Shown: positions 9,391 to 19,042, numbered from the stretch's first letter. The stretch is 64,000 nt of DNA from Leyella lascolaii (GCF_900079775.1 NZ_LT556038.1:260678-324677); one strand, 5' to 3'. Notes: generated from the sequence alone by a model not told the origin. Translations and numbers: made by a program.

Positions 9391-9838
9391 CCGTATATTT
9401 ATACATTCCCCACCGCCGCATGCATATTTATACACCACCAACTCCACGATACCCGTGTATTTGCCAGCCAAACGCCATCCGGGCGCAAATAAGCGATTCT
9501 CAGGCACTTCAGCCAAACCGTTGAGCGTCAGTCATTTGGCACGACAGACACCGCAGGACACACTTTATTGCCATGCGAAAGAGCCTCTTCCGTCACGCAG
9601 GAAAGGCTCTTCCATATGGCGGAACGGTCTTTCCCACCCCACCGTAAAGCCTTTCCGGGAACGCAAAACAGGCTTTTTCACACATCCTGACAGTCTGTGC
9701 TCACTCTCCACAGACATCATACGCATGCGGAAAAGGCTTTTCCGCACCGACGGACACATGGCGAACCGCCCCACCGCATTCTCTTTCACGATTTTGTTTT
9801 GTCAAAATAAAGTCAAGTCACAACTGCATATTTATGCA
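9391..9838 (-). repeat. Modular 22-bp-period element, copy 1 (minus orientation)
   Basis: Read on the minus strand: an ARG-box-like palindrome TGCATAAATATGCA (9825-9838), a leader TTGACTTTATTTTGACAAAA (9797-9816) followed by AAAATCG, degenerate 22-bp units at 9637-9658, 9615-9636, 9593-9614, 9571-9592 and neighbours, then the trailer GAATCGCTTATTTGCG (near 9482-9499). Two more TATA-AATA palindromes (9421-9434 and 9393-9404) close it. A typical unit begins TGGAAGAGCCTTTCC. Leader and trailer are shared with the copies near 23.5, 41.5 and 60.2 kb. It lies between convergent rel and the OmpA-family gene. Confidence 0.75.
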
Positions 9839-10009
9839 ACTGACAGACCGTCTCAAGCGTCTTACATACTCACGTCATCCTCACGCAAAGCGCAGCCCCA
9901 ACATGCGTGAACCTGCATAACGGCATGGCTATCCTCACGAATCACTCCGCCGGACAGCATCCGGCGCGACGCCACTCTGTCCGCAGCGCCCTCCTCCACA
10001 GCCTCACAT
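9839..10009. other. Non-coding spacer
   Basis: No recognisable gene; leads into the terminator of the OmpA-family gene. Confidence 0.4.
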
Positions 10010-10042
10010 AAACAAAAAACCCCGATGCCTGAGGCACCGGGG
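10010..10042 (-). terminator. Intrinsic terminator of the OmpA-family gene
   Basis: On the minus strand CCCCGGTGCC-TCA-GGCATCGGGG forms a 10-bp stem with one G-U pair and a 3-nt loop, followed by TTTTTTGTTT. It lies 23 bp after the stop codon. Confidence 0.92.
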
Positions 10043-10065
10043 AATGATGTTACACACATTAACGA

Positions 10066-11214
10066 TTACTCACCCTTGGTGTTGTCGTTGAATGTTGCCA
10101 CGCGGTTGAACTCTACCTGCTCAAACAGTTTGTCGGTAGCGCCCATACCCTTTGTGGAGAGTCGGTTAGCCGAAATCTTATACTTCTTTACGAGAGCCTT
10201 CTTTACTGCCTCGGCACGAGCCTCAGACAGCTTCTGGTTAAGCTCAGCCGAGCCTTCCGGTGAAGCATATCCCTTGATCTCAACCTTTGCGTCCGGATGG
10301 TTCTTCATGTAGTTGGCGATGAGCTCTATCGGCGCATACTGTGCCGGGTCGATGACACTCTTGCCCTGACGGAAGAGCACTGTCGGCTGCAGGTTGGTGG
10401 CTGTCGCAGGCTTTACATATACAGGCTGCTTGCTGTTCTTGCAGTCCTGCAGAGCCTTCTCGAGGTCAGCTATCTGACGGTTCTTTGCTTCCAGCTCAGA
10501 GTCCTTGCCGCTCAGCTCACCGCGAAGACTGTTCACCTTGGCGTTGAGAGCGTCTATCTCAGACTGGTCGCGCAGCTCTGCAATCTTGAAGTTATGCGTT
10601 CCGTTCGAGTTCTTGAACTTGTATACGATACCAGCGTTGAGCTGTACAAACGAACGGTCGATATCGTATTTCACGCCATCATAGCCCGCACCGTTGAGCC
10701 CGTAGTTGATGGACGGCTCGAGATAGAACTGCCACTGCTTGTCAGAACCGAAGTTGAAGGCGAAGTCGAGAGCCACCTTCGATGTGAGCACGTCAGTCTT
10801 GTAGGCTGACGAAGGATGTCCGAAGACATGTCCCCATCCGAATCCGTAGAGTGCGGAAACCTCAAACAGACGCGGTTCACCCTTGTATCCGCCGAACCAG
10901 TTTGTGAGGTTCACCGTTCCGAGCAACGATGTGTTGAGATAGTTTACGAGCGTACCCGTTGTAGTACCGTTGGTGTTCTTGAAGTAGGCATTGCTCTCGG
11001 CAGCCAGTCCGAATACCGGTGTGAAGTTGCGTCCGATGCGGAGACCTGCATTGGGCTGGAGGTTCTTGAGCCATCCGTGTCCAGTTGTGGCAGTCGCCAC
11101 ACCGCCGTTTATGCCGATATAGAAGTTGTCGAATGTCTTGCTTTCAGTCACCGTCTGGGCAGAAACCGATATTGCCGATGCAATGACCGCTGCCATTAAA
11201 AATAATCTTTTCAT
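10066..11214 (-). CDS. OmpA-family outer-membrane protein
   Basis: 382 residues with a signal peptide MKRLFLMAAVIASAISVSAQ. The first half is a predicted eight-strand-type beta barrel rich in alternating aromatic residues (NFYIGINGGVATAT, LFEVSALYGFGWGHVFG, WQFYLEPSINYGLNGAG). A coiled-coil-like linker follows (IDALNAKVNSLRGELSGKDS, LEAKNRQIADLEKALQ). The C-terminal OmpA peptidoglycan-binding domain contains VEIKGYASPEGSAELNQKLS and RAEAVKKALVKKYKI. Such proteins are abundant in Bacteroidetes outer membranes and tie the membrane to peptidoglycan. It has its own terminator and probably its own promoter, though no clean promoter match was found in the 335-bp gap upstream. Confidence 0.93.
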   Translation of the reverse strand: MKRLFLMAAVIASAISVSAQTVTESKTFDNFYIGINGGVATATTGHGWLKNLQPNAGLRIGRNFTPVFGLAAESNAYFKNTNGTTTGTLVNYLNTSLLGTVNLTNWFGGYKGEPRLFEVSALYGFGWGHVFGHPSSAYKTDVLTSKVALDFAFNFGSDKQWQFYLEPSINYGLNGAGYDGVKYDIDRSFVQLNAGIVYKFKNSNGTHNFKIAELRDQSEIDALNAKVNSLRGELSGKDSELEAKNRQIADLEKALQDCKNSKQPVYVKPATATNLQPTVLFRQGKSVIDPAQYAPIELIANYMKNHPDAKVEIKGYASPEGSAELNQKLSEARAEAVKKALVKKYKISANRLSTKGMGATDKLFEQVEFNRVATFNDNTKGE

Positions 11215-11432
11215 CTTTCCAATAATTTAATTTGGTTTGTAAATAAATACTATCCGCAAATAATCAATTCACTACAAAGAAACGAAAATAATGGATACGC
11301 TCCAAGAATAAACGTCAAAAAAATACATTTAAATTCGAAAAATATTATAATTGGCACGATGCCGGAGATATTTTCGGAAAATATGAATAATCGGTATGAT
11401 AATCTGAACATACGCTTTCAGCACATGCCGCA
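11215..11432. other. Non-coding gap upstream of the OmpA-family gene
   Basis: AT-rich and without an ORF of interest. It should hold the promoter of the OmpA-family gene, but no clear TTG/TAnnTTTG pair was seen. Confidence 0.4.
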
Positions 11433-11480
11433 CAAAAAAACAGATGCCTCCCGCAACAATTCTGTCTGCCGGAGGCATCT
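11433..11480 (-). terminator. Intrinsic terminator of the SGNH hydrolase gene
   Basis: On the minus strand AGATGCCTCC pairs with GGAGGCATCT (10 bp) around a 19-nt loop and runs into TTTTTTTG. It is about 70 bp after the stop. Confidence 0.9.
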
Positions 11481-11549
11481 GAGCCGGTTAGTTCATATAA
11501 GTTTGTGAGTGTCCTGAGCACGCTCACCGGACGGTATGTCCCTCCACGC

Positions 11550-14500
11550 TCAGCGGAGCACTACCTTCCTTCCGTTCACCACGTACAGTCCGGACGAAAG
11601 TCCACTAACGTTGGTGCTTCCGTCCACCTTGCCCGAAAAGACCTCTTTTCCGTCCGCCGTCACCACGCGCACGTCCACAGGCGAGGAGGCAGAAAGGGTT
11701 ATGGTGTGGTCTGACGTGCCGACGCTGAGCTGTCCGTCACCGTTCCCTTCCACACCGACTATGCCCGAGGAAGTGTTCTTCACAAACACAGCCGCATTGT
11801 TGCTCTGTGCCAGATTGGCTATCTCTCCGGCTTCAAGCTCTTTGAGCGGAGAGTATATCTCAAGACTCGACTTGAGCATCCGTCCGCTGACAAGAGCCTC
11901 AACCTCGTCCGGATTGAACGCCGACCGCCAGAAGAACAGTTCGCCCAGAGTGCGGCTTGCGCTGCCCGAAGCGTCGCCCACGGTCATCTTGCCCGGAGTG
12001 AGACGCTCGGCAAGCTCGCCCGCCTGACTGTCGTCCACATAGAGGATGACACGTTTCTGCGCATAATAGTGTGACACTGTCACTGTGTGCCATGCTCCGT
12101 CGTCCACAGACACATTGCCTTCAATCTGATTGCCCTGATATGACGTGTATCTAACGGTGCCGTCAGCGGTTATGTCCACCTGACCTATGACGCTTCCGGC
12201 AGAGTTCTCCACGGTGAACAGACGTCCGGCATCGCCGCCCTTGAACCTTACGCTCACCGTGAACGGATGCAGGATGTTCTCGCCACGGAACTCTATCACG
12301 TCACCTCCCGAGAGCGTTGCCCCGCCGCTCATGTCGCGTTCCGGCTGCGGCTTTCCGTCCTCGAGAGCGTCGAACAGCGACGGCGGCATGGCATAGAAGA
12401 ACTCGTTGTGACCGTTGGTTGTAGGATGCGCGTTGTCCGCCATATATCCCGTCGCCCATTTGCCGGTGCCGTCGTCTATCGCTCCGAGCGTATTCACGGA
12501 CGGCACATCCCACTCGTGTATCAGGAGATTCATGCGTTTGATGTACCTGTAGTCGTCAAGGGTGTAGTCTCCGCGCGTATAGTTGTTCATCACAACCGGT
12601 ATCTTCCCGTCTTCGCGTACCTTTCTTATTATCTTCTGCATGTTGTCACTGAACTTCTGCATGAGTGCCTGTTTGTCGGAAGCCTCGTGAATGCCCTCAT
12701 TTCCCATGGACAGACCTATGATGACATAGCGTCCGAAGTCGTGTATGAGTTCGTCGTAGCGGTCGAGCAGGTTCTGCGTGTTGTTTCCTCCTATCGACAC
12801 ACCCGAAACGGTGAAAGGATTGTCGCTCTGCTTTCGCTGATAACGTGTGCGCATCAGGTTACCGTAAAGATAGGCGTAGCCATGGAAGTCGGTGGCTCCC
12901 TGTCCGTTGGCTACGGATGAGCCGAACACCGAAATCTTATACTCGTCTATCGGCGCGTCGAGAGAGAATACATAATTGTTCATGTCGAGCGACACGGTGT
13001 ATGTGCCACGGTTGAGACGTATGTTCTCCACGCTGTATCCCTCAGATGCCATCGCCACCTTGTCGCGGCTGCCGGACAGACGCTTCACAGCCAGCTCGTC
13101 GCTGTTGTTGAATGCGAAATAGAAATACTTGTCGGAGAAGAGGAATACATATCCTTCGTTCATGTCGACCTCCGAACGCCACACTCCGTTGCCGGCATAC
13201 TCCACCGTCGTACCGTCAGGGACGATGTTGCCCTTCACATAGAGCACGAGAGGCGTTACGCTGTACTCATTCTTGCGCGAGTCATATCTCACACGCACCA
13301 CCTGTGTCTCTGTCACCTCGATGGGGGCTCCGCCCTCGGCAAGACCGCCTTCTGTGTCAGCCGCACCGAGCGTCACACGCTCTCCGTTTGTGTCGGTCGC
13401 GCTGATGCTGTATGTGCCCGGCTGCATACGCAGATACGCCTCGAAGATGCCGGTACGGCTGTTGTCACGACGCAGTTCGCGCATTGCCACATCCTTGCCG
13501 TCCTCAGACGCTGTGCCGGTGATGGTCATCGACCTGTACTCTCGCGGGTCGGCGGGGCGTTCGCCACCCTCATACTCCTCTATCTTAATGATGTTGACGT
13601 GTGCCATTCCTCTCTCGCGCTTGAACGTGAAGAGAATGTTTCCGTCCTTGTCCGGATAGATGTAATCGCTCACGGCGACATTCCTCACATTGCCCTGTAT
13701 GGCTTTTCCCTGAGTGTCGAAGCCACCTATGCACCGTCCTGTAGTGGTGAGCCATGTGCTCCACGAGCTCTGTCCGTCTACAGTATAGATGCTGTTGCGG
13801 TCTGTGGTCTCGTTCACGATGCGGCTTCCGAATATGTGCAGCTTGTAACAGCGGCTTTTGTCCAGTCCGGAAAAGCGTATCTGACGCTCGTTGTCGTCGT
13901 TCACCCACACATAGTCTTCGGTCGCCGTCTGTATGGCAAGGTCTCCGAGATTCTCCTCCGTAGGGTTGTTCACACCTCCGGCGTTCACCCCGTTAGTCTC
14001 CATCATCTGCAGAGTCTCTGCCGTGATGCCCGTTGCGGTGTTGTCGGAGTTGACGAGATTGAGTTTCGTTCCCTTTGGTATCTGGTTGCTCGAAGCCCTT
14101 CCCGAGGTGAGGTTGTTCCAGTAATTGCCGTTCCTGTCGGCTCCCACGGTCTGGTGTCCGCGCGAGTTGTTGTCGGTCTCGCCAAGGTCTATGTAGATGC
14201 GCTGCGCCAGACGAAGGTTTGTGTTGGGCCTTTCCAGTCCGTCAATCTCCTCTATCTTCATGGCGTTGACGTGCACCATACCGTTGATGTTCTTCTTTAT
14301 TATCGTGAAAGTTATGTTTCCGTCTCTGTCGGGAAACACTATTCCGCTTTCCAGTATCTTGTTGTTGTTGCCGTTGTAACCGCCGTCTCCTATGCCCTTT
14401 CCCGACATCTGATGGAATCCGCTCCAATTGTTCTCACCCCGGAACAGGAATTCCGCAGAGCGCACTTCCTCCGTGTTGCGGCTTCCGAAAGCATGGAAAC

Positions 14501-14939
14501 GGTAGCCTTTATTCTTGTCAAGGCCGCGGAACGTTATGAAATTGTAGTTCTGGAAAGACTCGAGGAAGATGTAGTCCTCGGTAGCCGTAGCCACGGCAAG
14601 GTCGCCGAGAAGTCCGGCAGACGGCGAGATGAGTCCGCCTCCTCCGCTCAGTCCGTTGGTCATGAAACGGGTGTTTATGAACACACTGTAACCGGTCGGC
14701 TCGTTCCTGGAGTTCACTACGTCGAACGAAGTGTTCGGATAGAGATAGTTGTTGCCCGAACTTTTCACATTCGTCCAGTAGTTTCCGTTGGCGTCCGCAC
14801 CTGTTGTCTGGTGGCCGCGCGAATCGTTGTCCGGCTCCCCGAAGTCTATGTACATTGTCTGGGTGGTGTTCTGCGCACCGACATAACTGAACAATGGAAG
14901 CATGGCCATTGCTCCGCAAATGAGTAATTTCTTATACAT
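11550..14939 (-). CDS. Secreted multidomain SGNH/GDSL esterase with T9SS-type C-terminus
   Basis: 1129 residues with signal peptide MYKKLLICGAMAMLPLFSYVGAQ. Two related N-terminal modules (about 28-235 and 245-455) both start with a YIDFGE/YIDLGE strand, then DSRGHQT or NSRGHQT, and end in VHVNAMKIEE or AHVNIIKIEE; they look like carbohydrate-binding domains. After a linker of beta-sandwich type comes an SGNH hydrolase (about 665-850) with FGSSVANGQGA (nucleophile Ser), SIGGNNTQN and the Asp-His block ADNAHPTTNGH. A LamG/concanavalin-like domain follows (about 865-1015). The C-terminus LSSGLYVVNGRKVVLR resembles a type A sorting signal for type IX secretion. Probably removes acetyl or similar esters from a plant or host glycan; the substrate is not known. 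Confidence 0.82.
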   Translation of the reverse strand: MYKKLLICGAMAMLPLFSYVGAQNTTQTMYIDFGEPDNDSRGHQTTGADANGNYWTNVKSSGNNYLYPNTSFDVVNSRNEPTGYSVFINTRFMTNGLSGGGGLISPSAGLLGDLAVATATEDYIFLESFQNYNFITFRGLDKNKGYRFHAFGSRNTEEVRSAEFLFRGENNWSGFHQMSGKGIGDGGYNGNNNKILESGIVFPDRDGNITFTIIKKNINGMVHVNAMKIEEIDGLERPNTNLRLAQRIYIDLGETDNNSRGHQTVGADRNGNYWNNLTSGRASSNQIPKGTKLNLVNSDNTATGITAETLQMMETNGVNAGGVNNPTEENLGDLAIQTATEDYVWVNDDNERQIRFSGLDKSRCYKLHIFGSRIVNETTDRNSIYTVDGQSSWSTWLTTTGRCIGGFDTQGKAIQGNVRNVAVSDYIYPDKDGNILFTFKRERGMAHVNIIKIEEYEGGERPADPREYRSMTITGTASEDGKDVAMRELRRDNSRTGIFEAYLRMQPGTYSISATDTNGERVTLGAADTEGGLAEGGAPIEVTETQVVRVRYDSRKNEYSVTPLVLYVKGNIVPDGTTVEYAGNGVWRSEVDMNEGYVFLFSDKYFYFAFNNSDELAVKRLSGSRDKVAMASEGYSVENIRLNRGTYTVSLDMNNYVFSLDAPIDEYKISVFGSSVANGQGATDFHGYAYLYGNLMRTRYQRKQSDNPFTVSGVSIGGNNTQNLLDRYDELIHDFGRYVIIGLSMGNEGIHEASDKQALMQKFSDNMQKIIRKVREDGKIPVVMNNYTRGDYTLDDYRYIKRMNLLIHEWDVPSVNTLGAIDDGTGKWATGYMADNAHPTTNGHNEFFYAMPPSLFDALEDGKPQPERDMSGGATLSGGDVIEFRGENILHPFTVSVRFKGGDAGRLFTVENSAGSVIGQVDITADGTVRYTSYQGNQIEGNVSVDDGAWHTVTVSHYYAQKRVILYVDDSQAGELAERLTPGKMTVGDASGSASRTLGELFFWRSAFNPDEVEALVSGRMLKSSLEIYSPLKELEAGEIANLAQSNNAAVFVKNTSSGIVGVEGNGDGQLSVGTSDHTITLSASSPVDVRVVTADGKEVFSGKVDGSTNVSGLSSGLYVVNGRKVVLR

Positions 14940-14982
14940 GTATAGCAGGTTTTTGGTTATGTTATTATCAGATTGGACTCTA

Positions 14983-15012
14983 CAAAGTTATAACTTTTTG
15001 TCATTACGGCAA
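14983..15012 (-). promoter_or_regulatory. Promoter of the SGNH hydrolase gene
   Basis: On the minus strand TTG, 19 bp, TAACTTTG: a good match to the Bacteroidetes -33/-7 consensus, 43 bp before the ATG. Confidence 0.7.
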
Positions 15013-15142
15013 TATAAAAGCCACATTATTATATTTATTTTATTACCCGCGCATAACACATCGATGACAACCGCAGGCACACAGAGTCAATCCGCGCATG
15101 TGAACATCCGCAGGCTACGACGCCGGAAAACGTCTGTCATGG

Positions 15143-15209
15143 CAAAAAAAAGGTGCCGGAACAGACATACCGCACAACAACCGTATGCCGTATGCTGTTC
15201 TGACACCTT
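15143..15209 (-). terminator. Intrinsic terminator of the ffh-vor operon
   Basis: On the minus strand AAGGTGTCAGAACAGCATAC pairs with GTATGTCTGTTCCGGCACCT across a 26-nt interior and is followed by eight T. It ends the operon 57 bp after the last stop. Confidence 0.9.
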
Positions 15210-15265
15210 ATTATATATATGTCTCTGCCTGTCAGACAGGCGTCGTCCGTCAGACAAGAGACACC

Positions 15266-15808
15266 TTACAGTTTCTCAATCAGCTTCATTCCTTCATCCA
15301 CAGCCTGCATGTTGAGGGGGATGAGGGCGTGATGCCGTTCGGGCAAAGTCTTGTAAAGAGCCGAGTTAAGACCCTCCGTGCTCACTACAGGACAAACCTT
15401 CAGCAGACCGCCGAGAATTATCATGTTGAACACCTTGGCGTTTTTCATCTCCGCAGATTTCTCCATCGCGTTGATGCGATACACAGAGATGTCCTTGCGG
15501 GTTGGCGGATTGATTATTCCGAAAGAATCGTATATCAATATGCCACCGGGCTTCACCTTCGGCTCAAACTTGTCGAGAGAAGGCTGGTTGAGCACTATCG
15601 CCACGTCGTAATGGCTGAGAATGGGTGATGAAATGCGCTCTTCGCTCACAATGACAGTGACGTTTGCCGTTCCGCCACGCTGTTCCGGACCGTACGCCGG
15701 CATCCAAGTGACCTCCTTGCCTTCCATCAGTCCCGAGTAAGCAAGTATCTTGCCCATTGACAAGACACCCTGTCCTCCGAATCCGGATATTATTATTTCT
15801 GCTTTCAT
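15266..15808 (-). CDS. 2-oxoacid:ferredoxin oxidoreductase, gamma subunit
   Basis: 180 residues. MKAEIIISGFGGQGVLSMGKILAYSG is the typical gamma-subunit start with its glycine-rich motif, and EVTWMPAYGPEQRGGTANVTV is diagnostic. It is the last gene of a four-subunit set arranged ferredoxin, alpha, beta, gamma, like KorDABC/OorDABC. Start and stop codons overlap the beta gene by 4 bp. The complex oxidatively decarboxylates a 2-oxoacid with CoA and passes electrons to ferredoxin. Whether it prefers 2-oxoglutarate or branched-chain 2-oxoacids cannot be decided from sequence by eye. Confidence 0.92.
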   Translation of the reverse strand: MKAEIIISGFGGQGVLSMGKILAYSGLMEGKEVTWMPAYGPEQRGGTANVTVIVSEERISSPILSHYDVAIVLNQPSLDKFEPKVKPGGILIYDSFGIINPPTRKDISVYRINAMEKSAEMKNAKVFNMIILGGLLKVCPVVSTEGLNSALYKTLPERHHALIPLNMQAVDEGMKLIEKL

Positions 15809-16569
15809 TCGTTTGTCGTGTCTTTTAAATCACCCTTTGGATACTGTTTGAACATGTTCTCTTCCATCCACTCGTTTGCCTTCACCGGTGTGAGCTTCCA
15901 GCCGCTGTTGCATGTCGCGACAATCTCAACCAATGACGAGCCCTTGCCTGCCATGGATGCCTCGAAAGCCTTTCTGATGGCTTTCTTCGCCTGTTTTATC
16001 GCCCCGACAGTGTGCACGCTCTGGCGCGAGACGTAGCAAGTGCCGCGCAGAGTGGCGGCAATCTCGGTCATGTTGAGCGGATAGCCGTGCAGCTCAGGGT
16101 CACGTCCATAAGGACAGGTACTTGTCTTCTGACCTATGAGAGTGGTTGGAGCCATCTGTCCGCCGGTCATTCCGTATATGGCGTTGTTGATGAATATTAT
16201 GACGATATTCTCTCCGCGGTTGAGCGCGTGGATGGTCTCGGCTGTTCCGATGCAGGCAAGGTCGCCGTCGCCCTGATAGGTGAAGACCATCCGGTCGGGC
16301 CAAAGCCGCTTGATAGCTGTGGCAAGCGCCGGTGCGCGACCGTGCGGAGCTTCCTGCCAGTCGATGTCAAGATAACGGTAGGCGAACACCGCGCAGCCCA
16401 CCGGACACACTCCGACAGTCTTGTTCTCCATCCCCATCTCCTCAATAACCTCTGCCACCAGCTTGTGCACAACGCCGTGCGAGCAACCCGCACAGTAGTG
16501 CATCTGGGTGTCGTTCATGAGCTTCGGTTTGCTGTAAACCAGATTCTCAGGTGATATTATGTCATTCAT
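15805..16569 (-). CDS. 2-oxoacid:ferredoxin oxidoreductase, thiamine-diphosphate beta subunit
   Basis: 254 residues. The CAGCSHGVVHKLVAE motif supplies conserved Cys residues, and GDGDLACIGTAETIHALNRGENIVIIFINNAIYGMTGGQ is the thiamine-diphosphate fold with the GDG...NN metal-binding pattern (shown here as a family motif). It pairs with the alpha subunit to form the catalytic core. It overlaps both neighbours by 4 bp (ATGA), which implies translational coupling. Confidence 0.93.
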   Translation of the reverse strand: MNDIISPENLVYSKPKLMNDTQMHYCAGCSHGVVHKLVAEVIEEMGMENKTVGVCPVGCAVFAYRYLDIDWQEAPHGRAPALATAIKRLWPDRMVFTYQGDGDLACIGTAETIHALNRGENIVIIFINNAIYGMTGGQMAPTTLIGQKTSTCPYGRDPELHGYPLNMTEIAATLRGTCYVSRQSVHTVGAIKQAKKAIRKAFEASMAGKGSSLVEIVATCNSGWKLTPVKANEWMEENMFKQYPKGDLKDTTNE

Positions 16570-17657
16570 GCCAACTTCTCCTTTATTGCGTTAACTATTT
16601 CCTCCGGCTCGGGAACAATACCGCCAAGACGGCCGTAATGCTCAACCTTCACCGTTCCATTCAATGCGAGACGCACATCCTCTACCATCTGACCGGCGTT
16701 TATCTCTGCGACAAGCACTCCCTTGCAGTCTTTAGCGACCGAGCAGAGAGGCTTCTTCGGGAATGGCCATAAGGTGATGGGGCGGAACAGACCGGCTTTG
16801 ATGCCCTGTTCACGCGCCAGCTCGATGGCTTTCTCCGCCACGCGCGCGGCACTTCCGAACGCCACTATGACATAATCCGCATCGTCGGTCATCAATGTCT
16901 CGTATCTGACTTCGTTCTCCTCTATCTGCCTGTACTTCTCCTGGAGATGCAGGTTGCGCTGTTCCATTATCTCAGACTTCAGCTCGAGCGACGTGAGAAT
17001 GTTTGGCTTACGGTCCGCGCTGCGTCCTGTCGTCGCCCAAGGACATTCCTTCAGAATCTGCTCCTCTGTGCGTCTGGGCTTCTGCGGAGGCAGAACCACC
17101 TTCTCCATCATCTGTCCGATCACTCCGTCGGAGAGAATCATGGCAGGATTACGATATTTGAACGCCAGTTCGAAAGCAAGGTCCACAAAGTCAGCCATTT
17201 CCTGAACCGAGTTCGGAGCGAGCACAATGACATAATAGTCACCGTTTCCTCCGCCCCTCGTTGACTGGAAATAGTCGCTCTGCGACGGCTGTATTGTCCC
17301 CAGTCCGGGACCTCCGCGCTGCACGTTTACAAACACTCCGGGTATCTCCGCGCCCGCCATATATGATATACCTTCCTGCATGAGTGCCACGCCCGGGCTT
17401 GACGAGGAGGTCATAACCCTCTTTCCGGCTCCTGCCCCGCCGTAAACCATATTGATGGCAGCCACCTCGCTTTCCGCCTGAATGACCACCATGCCGGTCG
17501 TTTCCCATGGTTTCATTACCGACAACGTCTCGATTATCTCGCTCTGAGGAGTTATCGGATAGCCAAAGAAGCCATCTACGCCGCATCTGACGGCAGCGTG
17601 GGCAATGGCCTCATTGCCTTTCATAAGTGTTACTTCATGTTGTGCCATAGAACTCAA
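16566..17657 (-). CDS. vorB: 2-oxoacid:ferredoxin oxidoreductase, alpha subunit (VorB-type)
   Basis: 363 residues. GNEAIAHAAVRCGVDGFFGY, then PITPQSEIIE, is the classic alpha-subunit N-terminus, with VMTSSSSPGVALMQEGISY and NVQRGGPGLGTIQPSQSDY as further signatures. NCBI-style annotation calls this type VorB (3-methyl-2-oxobutanoate dehydrogenase subunit), but the same architecture serves 2-oxoglutarate oxidoreductases. ATG at 17657 overlaps the ferredoxin stop; an ATG three codons downstream is an alternative start. Confidence 0.9.
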   Translation of the reverse strand: MSSMAQHEVTLMKGNEAIAHAAVRCGVDGFFGYPITPQSEIIETLSVMKPWETTGMVVIQAESEVAAINMVYGGAGAGKRVMTSSSSPGVALMQEGISYMAGAEIPGVFVNVQRGGPGLGTIQPSQSDYFQSTRGGGNGDYYVIVLAPNSVQEMADFVDLAFELAFKYRNPAMILSDGVIGQMMEKVVLPPQKPRRTEEQILKECPWATTGRSADRKPNILTSLELKSEIMEQRNLHLQEKYRQIEENEVRYETLMTDDADYVIVAFGSAARVAEKAIELAREQGIKAGLFRPITLWPFPKKPLCSVAKDCKGVLVAEINAGQMVEDVRLALNGTVKVEHYGRLGGIVPEPEEIVNAIKEKLA

Positions 17658-17887
17658 TCCTCCATTTTTTTCTTATAAACCGTTATACATCCGTCGGGAC
17701 AGACTATTCCGCACGACGCACAACCGATGCAGTCGTCCGGACTCACCACCTCGGCGAACGGATAACCATGCACATTCACCTTCTTGCGTGCCAAAGCAAT
17801 AACGTCTTTCGGGCAAGCCTCCACGCAGAGCGAGCAGCCCTTGCACCGGTCGGTATTTACAACAATAGCACCTCTAAATTTTCCCAT
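17654..17887 (-). CDS. 4Fe-4S ferredoxin subunit (delta) of the 2-oxoacid oxidoreductase
   Basis: 77 residues from MGKFRGAIVVNTDRCKGC; an upstream in-frame ATG at 17929 adds 14 poorly conserved residues and is rejected. Two clusters are visible: CKGCSLCVEACP and CIGCASCGIVCP, each giving the CxxCxxCxxxCP pattern for a [4Fe-4S] cluster. It precedes the alpha gene with a 4-bp overlap and serves as the electron-transfer subunit. It follows the small TPR gene after an 88-bp gap that shows nothing else. Confidence 0.93.
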   Translation of the reverse strand: MGKFRGAIVVNTDRCKGCSLCVEACPKDVIALARKKVNVHGYPFAEVVSPDDCIGCASCGIVCPDGCITVYKKKMED

Positions 17888-17975
17888 TGTCCTTATGTTT
17901 TTAATATGTGGCAAAACCGCCAACGCCATTCACCTGTGCAGTCAGGGCGCAAGAAGTCCGCCACATGGTTTTTCC

Positions 17976-18155
17976 TCATGGATTATATATATCCTTACAG
18001 TAGAAGTCAAGGATATTCTCAACCATCTGTTTTGCCTCTACCGCAGGCGACTGAGGGTCAAGCTCTATTGCCTCATTATAATTCTCGATGGCATGCTTCC
18101 AGTCGCCGCGCTGCCGGCACTCGTTACCGAGCCTGTAATACTCTTCTGCCGTCAC
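17976..18155 (-). CDS. Small tetratricopeptide-repeat protein
   Basis: 59 residues from a GTG that overlaps the folD stop (GTGA). The longer frame reaching 18257 runs antiparallel to no conserved sequence and would overlap folD by about 100 bp, so the GTG start is preferred. The protein is essentially one [23 protein letters not shown], then [20 protein letters not shown]. The short length and coupling to folD and the vor genes are seen in other Bacteroidales as far as I recall. Function unknown; probably a protein-protein contact module. Confidence 0.75.
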   Translation of the reverse strand: MTAEEYYRLGNECRQRGDWKHAIENYNEAIELDPQSPAVEAKQMVENILDFYCKDIYNP

Positions 18156-19033
18156 TGTCTGTAATACTCTTTTTTGCCTGCGGCAAGGGTGTTCTTCATG
18201 AGCGAGCATATCGTCATGGGACCCACTCCACCCGGAACAGGCGTTATGAATGAACATTTCGGAGCCACCTCATCGAACTTCACGTCTCCGTTGAGTCTGA
18301 ATCCGCTTTTGCGTGAAGCGTCCGGCACACGTGTCGTTCCTACGTCGATGACAACCGCGCCCTCCTTCACCATGTCGGCGGTGACAAAGTCCGGCTGTCC
18401 TATAGCAGCGATGATAATGTCAGCCTCACGGCATTCCTCCTTCAGAGTCTTCGACCGTGAATGGCACACCGTGACCGTTGAGTCGCCATACTGCTTCTGC
18501 ATCATCAGCTGCGCCATGGGTTTTCCCACGATGTTGCTGCGTCCGAGGATGACGCACTTCTTGCCCGAAGTCCTGATGTCATACCTCCGGAGCAGTGTCA
18601 GGATGCCCAGTGGAGTGGCTGAGATGAAGCAAGGAAGCCCTATCGCCATGCGTCCCACGTTTATCGGATGGAACCCGTCAACGTCCTTGCGATAGTCTAT
18701 CGCCTCTATTATCTTCTGCTCGTCGATGTGCGCGGGGAGCGGCAGCTGCACGATGAATCCGTCCACATCCTCATCCCTGTTGAGTCTGTCTACGCACCCG
18801 AGAAGCTCCTCCTCCGTCACGTTGTCCTCATAACGTATGAGTGTCGACTTGAATCCGCACTGCTCGCAGGCAATGACCTTGTTCCTGACATAAGTCTCCG
18901 AACCACCGTCATGCCCCACGAGCACTGCCGCCAGATGCGGTTGCTTGCCGCCTCCGGCAACTATATTCTTAACCTCTTCGGCTATTTCGGCTTTTATAGC
19001 CGCCGCCGTTGCCTTTCCGTCTATCAGTTGCAT
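18152..19033 (-). CDS. folD: Methylenetetrahydrofolate dehydrogenase / cyclohydrolase FolD
   Basis: 293 residues. The bifunctional enzyme interconverts 5,10-methylene-, methenyl- and 10-formyl-tetrahydrofolate. Visible motifs are [19 protein letters not shown] (catalytic Lys region), [28 protein letters not shown], the NADP-binding [17 protein letters not shown] and the C-terminal [16 protein letters not shown]. The gene sits 9 bp after ffh and before the small TPR gene, so it is in the middle of a long operon. Confidence 0.96.
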   Translation of the reverse strand: MQLIDGKATAAAIKAEIAEEVKNIVAGGGKQPHLAAVLVGHDGGSETYVRNKVIACEQCGFKSTLIRYEDNVTEEELLGCVDRLNRDEDVDGFIVQLPLPAHIDEQKIIEAIDYRKDVDGFHPINVGRMAIGLPCFISATPLGILTLLRRYDIRTSGKKCVILGRSNIVGKPMAQLMMQKQYGDSTVTVCHSRSKTLKEECREADIIIAAIGQPDFVTADMVKEGAVVIDVGTTRVPDASRKSGFRLNGDVKFDEVAPKCSFITPVPGGVGPMTICSLMKNTLAAGKKEYYRQ

Positions 19034-19042
19034 AATGATTAT

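Noticed and set aside
9500..9750. CRISPR array in the 22-bp-period regions
   Set aside because: Repeat and spacer cannot be separated: all positions of the 22-bp unit vary to some degree, there are no 28-37-bp identical repeats, and no cas genes are in the window.
13599..14927. 442-codon plus-strand frame opposite the SGNH hydrolase
   Set aside because: Antisense shadow of a GC-biased coding region; no signature.
18152..18257. Longer N-terminus for the small TPR protein
   Set aside because: It would be read inside folD in another frame and lacks TPR sequence; the GTG overlapping the folD stop gives a clean TPR start.
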